A stretch of 5,968 nucleotides of DNA from Oscillospiraceae bacterium (GCA_015067375.1 SVMQ01000148.1:1-5968); one strand, 5' to 3'; numbered from the stretch's first letter, positions 1-5,596 are shown. Program-made: numbers and translations. Notes: generated from the letters alone by a model not told the origin.

Positions 1-1055
1 TTAAGCGCGATGCTCAGGCACTGATGCTGCACGTCGCTGTTGGCGTAGATATTCTGCAGATATTTGTAGGAGCTGTCGCCGCTCTCCTTGACGCTGCCGA
101 GGAAGTCATCGAAGTTTCCTGCCTTGAGTGCGTGTACGAGCTTGTCAACGCGCTCGTTCTCGTCATAGAAGTGGATAGCACGCAGCACTGCCCTGTCACC
201 GAACTGCTTTCTGAGCAGGTTGATGTTAAGCATGATGTCAGCCTTTGCGATCTCGCGCAGGTGCTTGCAGCCGAAGTATTCAGCGATCGCCTTCATCTCG
301 GTAGGAATGGACGCGTACTCGTCTGTGAGGTCAGCGTGGTCGCCCTTCGCGTCAACGATGCACAGCGCATGACCGAACTTCTCAAAATCAGTGGGAACAG
401 GCTCGATAACAGGGGAGCTTGTGTCCTTGAAATCTATGGCGATAAAGCCGCCGACGGAGCTTGCCATCTGATCCATCAGACCCGAGGGCTTGCCGAAATA
501 TACGTTCTCGGCATACTGGGAGATCTGCGCGATCTTCACTGCGCTTATCTCGCCGCCGTTGTACAGGTGCGAAAGGATAGTACCCACCAGCACCTCGAAT
601 GCCGCGGAGCTTGACAGACCGCTTCCCTTCATCACGTCAGAGGTAGTGTACGCGCGGAAGCCGCCGATCTTGTGACCCTCTTTCTTGAACTTCGCCGCAA
701 CGCCGCGGATAAGCGACGCGGAGGTGTTCTTCTCCTCAGGCTTCACATCCAGCTCGTCAAGGGAGATGCTGTCCTCAGGGAAGCCCTCTGACTTTATCGT
801 GATGCGGTCGTCATCAGTAGGCTCAACTACCGCGATAACGTCAAGGTTCACGCTTGCCGCAAACACCTTGCCGCAGTTGTGGTCGGTGTGGTTTCCGCAT
901 ATCTCTGTTCTGCCGGGCGCGGAGAAATAGCGATGCTCGCCGAGTGCGCCGAAGTACTCCGCAAAATCAGCGGCAGCCTTCTTGTAGCGCGCCTTCTGCG
1001 CTTCTACCTTGCTGTCGGGATAGATGTCCTTTAATGTTGAGATGGTGGGTTTCAT
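1..1055 (-). CDS. galK: Galactokinase-type GHMP sugar kinase, C-terminus cut by window edge
   Basis: This gene probably phosphorylates galactose at C1 with ATP in the cytoplasm, the first kinase step of the Leloir pathway. I read 351 codons with no stop; family members are about 390-430 residues, so the C-terminal glycine-rich GHMP motif 3 lies outside the window. Visible signatures are the galactokinase motif GRTEICGNHTDHNCGKV (about residues 48-64), the ATP-binding loop GSGLSSSAAFE (144-154), and GLMDQMASS (192-200), whose Asp195 is the expected catalytic base. HADLTDEY (240-247) aligns with the SEY region of E. coli GalK. The start ATG at 1055 is preceded by AAAGGA (1065-1070) with a 9-nt spacing. 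Two residues differ from the textbook signature GEHTDY: Asn55 replaces Glu and His59 replaces Tyr. In characterised galactokinases the Glu contacts the sugar, so specificity could differ. The gene follows rodA by 41 bp on the same strand with no obvious promoter or terminator between, suggesting readthrough. The kinase family is secure; galactose as substrate is likely but unproven. Confidence 0.88.
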   Translation of the reverse strand, partial: MKPTISTLKDIYPDSKVEAQKARYKKAAADFAEYFGALGEHRYFSAPGRTEICGNHTDHNCGKVFAASVNLDVIAVVEPTDDDRITIKSEGFPEDSISLDELDVKPEEKNTSASLIRGVAAKFKKEGHKIGGFRAYTTSDVMKGSGLSSSAAFEVLVGTILSHLYNGGEISAVKIAQISQYAENVYFGKPSGLMDQMASSVGGFIAIDFKDTSSPVIEPVPTDFEKFGHALCIVDAKGDHADLTDEYASIPTEMKAIAEYFGCKHLREIAKADIMLNINLLRKQFGDRAVLRAIHFYDENERVDKLVHALKAGNFDDFLGSVKESGDSSYKYLQNIYANSDVQHQCLSIAL

Positions 1056-1096
1056 ATCAGTATTTCCTTTCCGAAATTAATGCCGAAGTTTTTGCG

Positions 1097-2236
1097 TCAG
1101 TCCTTTTCCTCGTAGAACATATGACGTTTCTTTTCGCGGTGGGTGGGTATGCTGAGTACAGGCCCCATCGCAACATACATCATTATCATGGATGTACCGC
1201 CCGTACTGAGGAACGGCAACGTTATGCCGATAACTGGGATAACGCCGATAACAACGCCGATGTTGATGATACAGTGGAACGTTACCATCGAGAATGCGCC
1301 GATACATATCATCTTTCCGAGCAGGTCATGCGCCGCCGACGCATTGGACAGCAGCTTCAGGCACAGCACCGCAAACGCTATGACAACGCCCATGCATCCG
1401 ATAAATCCGAGCGTCATGCCGATGTAGGAGAAGATGAAGTCGTTGTATATCTCAGGAACATATGTGAAATTGTCCGACTGAAAGCCGAGACCTTTCAGCT
1501 GACCGCTGCCCATTGCTATCCTTGCGCGGTACTGCTGCATATAAAGTCCGAGCGTTTCCTGTGCCTGCATCTCCTCATCGAAAAGTACGAGAAAACGCGC
1601 GCGATGGTGATCCTTCATGACATAGTTCCATGCGACGTATATCGCCACAGGCGAAGCCACGACAGCGCACAGGATGTACTTCCACGAGATTCCCGCCGCA
1701 AATATCATGCAAATGAAGATGAACAGGAACACCAGCGCCGAACCCGCGTCACCCTGTATCAGCACCAGTCCGAACGGGAAAAGTCCATGCGCGCACAGCA
1801 GCAGCAGATGCGGCAGGCTGTTTATCTTGTCGCCGAGCTTGCTTATATGAGTAGCAAGCGTGAGTATGAACGCGATCTTGAGTATCTCTGACGGCTGTAT
1901 CGTGATAAAGCCGAAGTCCAGCCACGCGATATCGTCGTCACGCTGCAGCGCAAGCGGCGTGAACAGCAGCAGCTGCAATATGAGCGCGAGCGGCGCGTAG
2001 GTATACCAGAACTTTGACATGAGCTTGTAGTCTATCATGCCCACGATGATAGCCGCGAAAAAACCCAGCACCGCGGCGAATATCTGCGTTTCAAAGTCGC
2101 CCCGCTTGATGTAGCCATTCTGCCACAGCGAGTGCACTATCACTATATCGAAAACGGTTATCGCCGCGCAGATGAGCAGCAGTATCCAGTCGAGCCTTTT
2201 AAAATAACCGCCGAGCCATTTAAGTACCTTTTTCAT
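1097..2236 (-). CDS. rodA: RodA, SEDS-family peptidoglycan glycosyltransferase
   Basis: RodA is the membrane polymerase that joins lipid II disaccharides into glycan strands during sidewall elongation, working with a class B penicillin-binding protein and the MreB system. The product has 379 residues, normal for RodA, with many hydrophobic segments that fit a ten-helix SEDS fold. Recognisable landmarks are Trp105 before QPSE (114-117) with Lys120, GDAGSALVF (162-170), the extracellular segment VPEIYNDFIFSYIG (260-273), and the C-terminal signature GVIPVIGITLPFLSTGG (331-347). Asp266 in NDFIF matches the Asp essential in characterised RodA proteins. Unlike the usual HTDFIF...EELGFIG, this protein has YNDFIF...MTLGFIG. 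The start is fixed by an in-frame TAG directly before the ATG at 2236. The ribosome binding site is weak (GGGG, 11 nt upstream). Transcription probably starts near 2487, leaving a long structured leader. RodA is favoured over FtsW or SpoVE by motif style and the short tail, but not proven. Confidence 0.93.
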   Translation of the reverse strand: MKKVLKWLGGYFKRLDWILLLICAAITVFDIVIVHSLWQNGYIKRGDFETQIFAAVLGFFAAIIVGMIDYKLMSKFWYTYAPLALILQLLLFTPLALQRDDDIAWLDFGFITIQPSEILKIAFILTLATHISKLGDKINSLPHLLLLCAHGLFPFGLVLIQGDAGSALVFLFIFICMIFAAGISWKYILCAVVASPVAIYVAWNYVMKDHHRARFLVLFDEEMQAQETLGLYMQQYRARIAMGSGQLKGLGFQSDNFTYVPEIYNDFIFSYIGMTLGFIGCMGVVIAFAVLCLKLLSNASAAHDLLGKMICIGAFSMVTFHCIINIGVVIGVIPVIGITLPFLSTGGTSMIMMYVAMGPVLSIPTHREKKRHMFYEEKD

Positions 2237-2248
2237 CTATACAAATAC
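2237..2248 (-). repeat. 12-mer GTATTTGTATAG, copy C, abutting the rodA start codon
   Basis: Read on the minus strand this is GTATTTGTATAG, and its last base touches the rodA ATG. It supplies the in-frame TAG that limits the start. The same word occurs at 2279-2290 and 2481-2492 in the same orientation. It could be a protein or RNA binding site repeated along the leader, or the footprint of duplication or insertion events. Confidence 0.8.
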
Positions 2249-2278
2249 CCCAATATAATTGAAGTTCCAAAAACATAA

Positions 2279-2292
2279 CTATACAAATACTA
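2279..2292 (-). repeat. 12-mer repeat, copy B, extended to 14 bp
   Basis: This copy is identical to copy A over 14 bp (plus-strand CTATACAAATACTA). It marks the rodA-proximal end of the hairpin-rich segment, while copy A marks the distal end, so the segment is bracketed by direct repeats. It lies 42 bp from copy C. Confidence 0.8.
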
Positions 2293-2480
2293 AAGACCGT
2301 CGAAAAAGTCCCGTTGGGACTTTTCCGCCGAAACATCCGCACTGCCCCGTGAAGAATAAGGCGAAGCCGTTTCTAGTACAGTTGTGCGGATAGAAGTTAT
2401 TTTTCCGACGCTCATGTCGTCGGAAAAATTTATTTTAAATGCCCGCTCTGCGGGCAAAAACGTAATTTTTCGCCAAACCG
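2293..2480. repeat. Hairpin-chain segment bracketed by 14-bp direct repeats, in the rodA leader
   Basis: About 190 bp built from consecutive inverted repeats, visible by eye. The stems are 2304-2312 with 2316-2324 (9 bp, 3-nt loop), 2335-2342 with 2384-2391 (8 bp, closing a 41-nt interior), 2399-2410 with 2418-2429 (12 bp, 7-nt loop), and 2441-2446 with 2450-2455 (6 bp, 3-nt loop). No convincing protein is encoded on either strand; the short open frames here are incidental. Direct repeats on both sides suggest a small non-autonomous inserted element. Its position between a strong promoter and rodA also means it would be transcribed as a folded leader. I do not recognise a known riboswitch class. 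A mobile origin and a regulatory role are both possible. Confidence 0.6.
2303..2324 (-). terminator. Possible attenuator-like hairpin in the rodA leader
   Basis: On the minus strand AAAAGTCCC, AAC, GGGACTTTT forms a perfect 9-bp hairpin running into a five-T tract. It lies about 70 nt before the rodA ATG and downstream of the inferred promoter, so it could end some transcripts early. The T tract is short and partly inside the stem, so termination may be weak. Confidence 0.35.
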
Positions 2481-2494
2481 CTATACAAATACTA
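2481..2494 (-). repeat. 12-mer repeat, copy A, at the inferred rodA transcription start
   Basis: The 14-bp version CTATACAAATACTA (plus strand) overlaps the -10 box by one base at 2494 and covers the expected start point near 2487. It is identical to copy B 202 bp away. This placement suits either an operator at the start site or the boundary of an insertion just downstream of an older promoter. Confidence 0.8.
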
Positions 2495-2522
2495 TTATAT
2501 ACTTTTTTCGCAAAGTTTGCAA
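2494..2522 (-). promoter_or_regulatory. Sigma-A promoter reading toward rodA
   Basis: On the minus strand there is a -35 TTGCAA (2522-2517), a spacer of exactly 17 bp, and a perfect -10 TATAAT (2499-2494). The spacer includes a run of six A residues. Transcription should begin near 2487 and pass through the hairpin-chain segment before rodA and probably the galactokinase gene. It is the best promoter-like match upstream of rodA. Confidence 0.75.
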
Positions 2523-2572
2523 TAGCCTTGACAGGTAAAAAATGCACAGACAAAAATTTCGCCAAAAATCAT

Positions 2573-2610
2573 AAAAAGCCGCGGATTTATTGAAAATCTT
2601 CGGCTTTTTT
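2573..2610. terminator. Bidirectional intrinsic terminator-like hairpin
   Basis: AAAAAGCCG at 2573-2581 pairs with CGGCTTTTT at 2601-2609, and an inner stem (GGATTT with AAATCT, one G-U pair) closes a loop of about five bases. The A tract on one side and T tract on the other make it usable in both directions. It lies upstream of the rodA promoter and would insulate it from leftward transcripts. It may also serve a rightward transcript that I cannot identify. Confidence 0.65.
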
Positions 2611-2680
2611 AACAATCCCCGAGCGCCTGTGGCACCAATGCAGGAGCAAGCAGCGATATCACACAGACTTTCGCGTATAC

Positions 2681-2717
2681 AAAAAGTCCCTCCCGTCTAT
2701 AATTAGAATGGGAGGGA
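2681..2717 (-). terminator. Minus-strand intrinsic terminator overlapping the start of the small gene
   Basis: TCCCTCCC (2687-2694) and GGGAGGGA (2710-2717) form a perfect 8-bp inverted repeat with a 15-nt loop. On the minus strand the stem is followed by CTTTTTG (2686-2680), the pattern of an intrinsic terminator. It would end the leftward transcript of the membrane protein gene (2911-3525) after that transcript has crossed the small plus-strand gene in antisense. The right arm is also the apparent ribosome binding site of the small gene, and the loop contains a TATAAT. Confidence 0.6.
2698..2703 (+). promoter_or_regulatory. Possible -10 box for the small gene
   Basis: A perfect TATAAT lies 18 bp before the small gene's ATG, but no recognisable -35 element sits 16-18 bp upstream and there is no extended -10 TG. 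If used, transcription would start around 2710, giving a leader of about 12 nt that begins in the GGGAGGG ribosome binding site. The call is weak. Confidence 0.35.
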
Positions 2718-2721
2718 TATT

Positions 2722-2904
2722 ATGTTATACAACAGCCTGCATCATCTTATAAGCCGCAGCTCGTCCTCGCGCGAGTTTTTCCTGTCGCTTCCGGTGGAGG
2801 TGCAGATGGCGCTGCATAAGGACAACTTCTTTATCCATACTCAGCTCGACCTGCGCCGAAAAGCCGAGATAGCCGCCGAGCTTATCCGAAAAGAGCTGAT
2901 ATGA
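2722..2904 (+). CDS. Small hypothetical protein, 60 residues
   Basis: I do not recognise this protein. It is 60 residues with no signal peptide or membrane segment. A Ser/Arg stretch (SRSSSSRE, 11-18) is followed by FFLSLPVEVQMALH (19-32), then a charged C-terminal half from about 42 that should be a helix (RRKAEIAAELIRKEL). An LP-containing short helical unit of this sort occurs in small proteins of related Firmicutes, from memory and not from a search. Support for a real gene is a strong GGAGGG motif (2711-2716) five bases before the ATG, codon use like the neighbours, and the protein-like composition. The caveat is that the same GGGAGGG is one arm of a minus-strand terminator, so it may not exist for translation. 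The stop is 6 bp from the end of the convergent membrane protein gene, with no terminator between them. Confidence 0.65.
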   Translation: MLYNSLHHLISRSSSSREFFLSLPVEVQMALHKDNFFIHTQLDLRRKAEIAAELIRKELI

Positions 2905-2910
2905 AGTCAC

Positions 2911-3525
2911 TCACACATCAACGCGTATCATGCGCGTCAGCATACCGTCCACAAAGCGTATGCCGAGCGTGTCGCTGTCCGTCCACACGAGGGTATAGCG
3001 CTCCGCGTTGTCGTTGGCAAAGGTGCTTATGTCAGTAGCGACCAGCAGCTCAGCCGCGCCCGTTTCGTCATTCACCGAGAAGAAATTAGCCACGCCAAGC
3101 TCCTCGCTGTACTTCTCCTCCGCAACAACGATATGCAGCGCGTCATCCGTGTATGAAAGGTATGTCACCTGCTGCGGCCGCCTGCCGCCCACCAGCATCA
3201 GCGATATCATCATAGCCGCCACAGAAGCCGCGACTAGCAGCACGCCGCCCGTTATGCGCTGTGCCACCTTGCCTCCGCCCGTGGTGAAGCCGCCCGCAAT
3301 GATGAAAGCCGCCATGACCGCCGCCAGCACCATCGCCAATGCCACCACTACGCCAAACATATCATAGGGATGGCTCTCGCTTATCAGCACCAGCTCAGGG
3401 TCAAAGGTATACGTTGCGGTAAATCTGCCCCTCAGCACATCCAGCAGCACAGCCGCTGCCATGACCACCACATCCGCCGCGACAGCTATCGCCGCCGCAA
3501 GCATGGGTCTGCGCAACAATTTCAT
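2911..3525 (-). CDS. Hypothetical membrane protein with three transmembrane segments
   Basis: I do not recognise the 204-residue product. The sequence shows a positively charged start (MKLLRRP) and three hydrophobic segments at about 9-29, 57-79 and 91-113. A loop of roughly 27 residues lies between the first two, and a Gly/Lys/Arg linker (80-90) between the second and third. By the positive-inside rule the N-terminus and linker are cytoplasmic, so the loop and the C-terminal domain (about 114-204) should face outside. That domain is acidic and likely strand-rich, with no catalytic motif that I can name. The start ATG at 3525 has AAAGGA (3535-3540) nine bases upstream and a strong promoter behind it. 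The gene stands alone, divergent from aspS and convergent with the small gene. The run of Ala and Val codons is ordinary membrane composition. A role in envelope sensing is possible but there is no direct evidence. Confidence 0.8.
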   Translation of the reverse strand: MKLLRRPMLAAAIAVAADVVVMAAAVLLDVLRGRFTATYTFDPELVLISESHPYDMFGVVVALAMVLAAVMAAFIIAGGFTTGGGKVAQRITGGVLLVAASVAAMMISLMLVGGRRPQQVTYLSYTDDALHIVVAEEKYSEELGVANFFSVNDETGAAELLVATDISTFANDNAERYTLVWTDSDTLGIRFVDGMLTRMIRVDV

Positions 3526-3551
3526 ACGCTCACGTCCTTTCGTATGTTAAT

Positions 3552-3580
3552 ATAATACAGCAAACGGGCAGGATTGTCAA
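3552..3580 (-). promoter_or_regulatory. Sigma-A promoter of the membrane protein gene
   Basis: On the minus strand this is a consensus -35 TTGACA (3580-3575), a 17-bp spacer and -10 TATTAT (3557-3552). The expected start near 3545 leaves a leader of about 20 nt carrying the AAAGGA ribosome binding site. It is back-to-back with the aspS promoter, 76 bp apart. Confidence 0.8.
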
Positions 3581-3656
3581 TAGCGTAAGCCGCACTGTCG
3601 CAATGGGACATCCGCAGATTTCTCAGTCAAATATCAATTTATTTACTCTCCCCCCC

Positions 3657-3685
3657 TTGAAAAAAACATCGAACGATGGTATAAT
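3657..3685 (+). promoter_or_regulatory. Sigma-A promoter of aspS
   Basis: A -35 TTGAAA (3657-3662), a 17-bp spacer and a perfect -10 TATAAT (3680-3685) predict a start near 3692 and a leader of about 60 nt. A run of seven C residues (3650-3656) abuts the -35 box. The leader is too short for a T-box riboswitch, and I see no T-box-like terminator. Confidence 0.82.
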
Positions 3686-3740
3686 ATAGTGTAATATTTT
3701 ATAATGTCGGAGTATGTCTACTGCTCCCATAAAAAAGAAA

Positions 3741-3745
3741 GAAGG
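3741..3745 (+). promoter_or_regulatory. Ribosome binding site that sets the aspS start at 3755
   Basis: GAAGG within AAGAAAGAAGGATAA lies nine bases before the ATG at 3755. An in-frame ATG at 3704 would add 17 residues that do not resemble an AspRS N-terminus. It would also sit only about 12 nt from the predicted transcription start without a ribosome binding site. The start at 3755 is therefore preferred. Confidence 0.8.
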
Positions 3746-3754
3746 ATAACAAAC

Positions 3755-5533
3755 ATGGCAGATACGATGCAGGGAATGAAAAGAACACACTACTGCGGCG
3801 AGGTAACGCTTGACGCGGGCGAGGTCGTTGTCGGCGGCTTTACACAGAGAGTGCGCGACAAGGGCAGCCTTATTTTTATAGATCTTCGCGATACTTCGGG
3901 TATCGTGCAGCTCGTTTTTGACGAAACGACAGAGCAGAGCGTATTTGAAAAGGCTAAGACAGTACGCTCGGAGTATGTGCTGATGGTAAGAGGACAGGTG
4001 CGCGCACGCGAGAGCGTAAACAACGACATCAAGACGGGCAACCTTGAGATAATGGTTACAGAGCTTCGCATCCTCTCCAAGTCCCAGACAACTCCCTTTG
4101 AGATAGTTGACAACTGCAAGACAAACGAGGAGCTTCGCTTAAAGCACCGCTATCTCGATCTCCGCAGAAAGCCGCTGCAGGACAACCTCAAGATGCGCCA
4201 CGAGGTAGCAAAGTGCGCACGTGAGTATTTCTACGAGAACCGCTTCTACGAGATCGAAACTCCCATGATGATAAAGTCCACGCCCGAGGGTGCGCGTGAC
4301 TACATCGTTCCCAGCCGTATCCACAACGGCAAGTTCTATGCACTCCCCCAGTCCCCCCAGATCTACAAGCAGCTGCTGATGATCTCGGGCATGGACAGAT
4401 ATATCCAGCTTGCACGCTGCTTCCGCGACGAGGATCTGCGTGCTGACCGTCAGCCCGAGTTCACTCAGATCGACCTTGAGATGAGCTTCGTTGACGTTGA
4501 GGACATCCTCGAGATGCTGGAGGGCTTTGTGCAGCGCCTGTACAAGCAGGTGCTGAATGTGGACATCCCCACTCCCCTGCCCAGACTGACCTACAACGAG
4601 GCTATGGAGCGCTACGGCTCCGACAAGCCCGACACACGCTTCGGCATGGAGATCACCGACATCTCGGATATCGTTAAGGGCTGCGGCTTCAGCGTGTTCA
4701 CTGACGCTATAGCAAACGGCGGCAGCGTTCGCGGTATCGTTGCAAAGGGCGCGGCTGACAAGCTGACCCGTAAGGAGATAGACAAGCAGACAGAGTTCGT
4801 GCGCGGTATCGGCGCAAAGGGCCTTGCTTATGTAAGATGGGTAGACGACGCTCCCAACTGCAGCTTTGCAAAGTTCATGGCTGAGGGCGAGCTTGAAGCT
4901 ATCCTGAAGGCGCTCGGCTGCGAAAAGGGCGACGTTGCGCTCATCGTTGCCGACAAGAACAAGGTAACTCTCCCTGTTCTCGGCGCGCTGAGATTAAAGC
5001 TCGGCAAGCAGCTCGACATCATCCCTGAGGGCTGGAACTTCCTGTGGATAACAGAGTTCCCCTTCTTCGAGTACGACGAGGAGAGCGGCGAGTGGCTCGC
5101 AATGCACCATCCCTTTACAATGCCCATGGACGAGTGCCTGGAGTATCTTGAAACAGACAAGGAAAAGGTACGCGCAAAGGCATACGACCTCGTACTCAAC
5201 GGCGTTGAGCTGTCCAGCGGCTCTATCCGTATCACTGACTACGAGCTGCAGCAGAGAATGTTCGAGCTGCTCGGTCTTACAAAGGAAGAGATCGACGCGA
5301 AGTTCGGCTTCCTTGTTGACGCATACAAGTACGGCGCACCTCCTCACGGCGGCGCAGGCATCGGTCTTGACAGACTGGCTATGCTGATGTGCGGCTGCGA
5401 CAGCCTGCGTGATGTTACTGCATTCCCGAAAGTACAGAATGCAAGCGAGCTGATGAGCGAAGCTCCCTCCGTCGTTGCGGATGAGCAGTTAAAGGAACTG
5501 GGCATCGCTATCATCGAAAAGAACGAAGAATAA
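3755..5533 (+). CDS. aspS: Aspartyl-tRNA synthetase, bacterial type
   Basis: AspRS activates aspartate with ATP and charges tRNA-Asp in the cytoplasm. It is a class IIb synthetase, and the 592 residues are the usual bacterial length. The N-terminal OB-fold anticodon-binding domain spans about 12-110, including GSLIFIDLRDTSGIVQLVF. Motif 1 lies around FYEIETPMMIKSTPEGARDY (164-183), and QSPQIYKQLLM (199-209) lines the active site. Motif 2 is RCFRDEDLRADRQPEFTQID (221-240). The bacterial GAD insertion domain spans roughly 300-420. Motif 3 is GAPPHGGAGIGLDRLAML (527-544), with Arg540 as the ATP-binding arginine. All core catalytic elements are present, so the gene should be functional. In the OB fold, Lys36 occupies the position tied to tRNA-Asp/tRNA-Asn discrimination in Pseudomonas AspRS, where the relaxed enzyme has His. 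Whether this enzyme also charges tRNA-Asn cannot be told from the window. It has its own promoter, and no U-tract terminator follows. Confidence 0.97.
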   Translation: MADTMQGMKRTHYCGEVTLDAGEVVVGGFTQRVRDKGSLIFIDLRDTSGIVQLVFDETTEQSVFEKAKTVRSEYVLMVRGQVRARESVNNDIKTGNLEIMVTELRILSKSQTTPFEIVDNCKTNEELRLKHRYLDLRRKPLQDNLKMRHEVAKCAREYFYENRFYEIETPMMIKSTPEGARDYIVPSRIHNGKFYALPQSPQIYKQLLMISGMDRYIQLARCFRDEDLRADRQPEFTQIDLEMSFVDVEDILEMLEGFVQRLYKQVLNVDIPTPLPRLTYNEAMERYGSDKPDTRFGMEITDISDIVKGCGFSVFTDAIANGGSVRGIVAKGAADKLTRKEIDKQTEFVRGIGAKGLAYVRWVDDAPNCSFAKFMAEGELEAILKALGCEKGDVALIVADKNKVTLPVLGALRLKLGKQLDIIPEGWNFLWITEFPFFEYDEESGEWLAMHHPFTMPMDECLEYLETDKEKVRAKAYDLVLNGVELSSGSIRITDYELQQRMFELLGLTKEEIDAKFGFLVDAYKYGAPPHGGAGIGLDRLAMLMCGCDSLRDVTAFPKVQNASELMSEAPSVVADEQLKELGIAIIEKNEE

Positions 5534-5549
5534 TGTATCGTCATCGTAG

Positions 5550-5569
5550 GGGCACAGTGCGCTGTGCCC
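5550..5569. repeat. 8-bp palindrome downstream of aspS
   Basis: GGGCACAG, loop TGCG, CTGTGCCC forms a perfect hairpin 16 bp after the aspS stop. No T tract follows on the plus strand, so it does not look like a classical intrinsic terminator, although it may protect the 3' end of the aspS mRNA. The word ACAGTGCGCT inside it (5554-5563) recurs at 5768-5777 in the neighbouring palindrome-rich filler, suggesting shared origin. Confidence 0.6.
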
Positions 5570-5596
5570 TTGCCGATGTCGCGCAATAAATCACCT

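Noticed and set aside
24..614. Plus-strand open frame of 196 codons
   Set aside because: It lies antisense inside the kinase gene, whose minus-strand reading carries clear GHMP motifs.
854..1891. Plus-strand open frame of 345 codons across the kinase and rodA
   Set aside because: It is rich in Arg, His and Cys, crosses the boundary of two real minus-strand genes, and is explained as antisense shadow of GC-rich coding sequence.
2293..2480. Known metabolite riboswitch
   Set aside because: The hairpins are perfect palindromes with AT-rich linkers, and I see no conserved core of any riboswitch class I know.
2237..2494. CRISPR-like array from the three 12-mers
   Set aside because: The repeats are too short and unevenly spaced (42 and 202 bp), and there are no cas genes.
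2528..2556. Plus-strand promoter with TTGACA at 2528-2533
   Set aside because: No -10 box occurs at the right distance; the region 17 bp downstream is A-rich without TATAAT.
2290..2565. Minus-strand open frame of 91 codons upstream of rodA
   Set aside because: It spans hairpins and the rodA promoter, has no ribosome binding site, and does not look like a protein.
2384..2593. Plus-strand open frame of 69 codons
   Set aside because: It runs through palindromes into a terminator, with no ribosome binding site and low-complexity Lys/Phe/Ala content.
2725..2910. Minus-strand open frame opposite the small gene
   Set aside because: It has no ribosome binding site and poorer composition than the plus-strand frame; treated as the shadow.
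3686..3754. T-box riboswitch in the aspS leader
   Set aside because: Aminoacyl-tRNA synthetase genes in Firmicutes often have one, but the leader is only about 60 nt, with no T-box sequence and no terminator stem.
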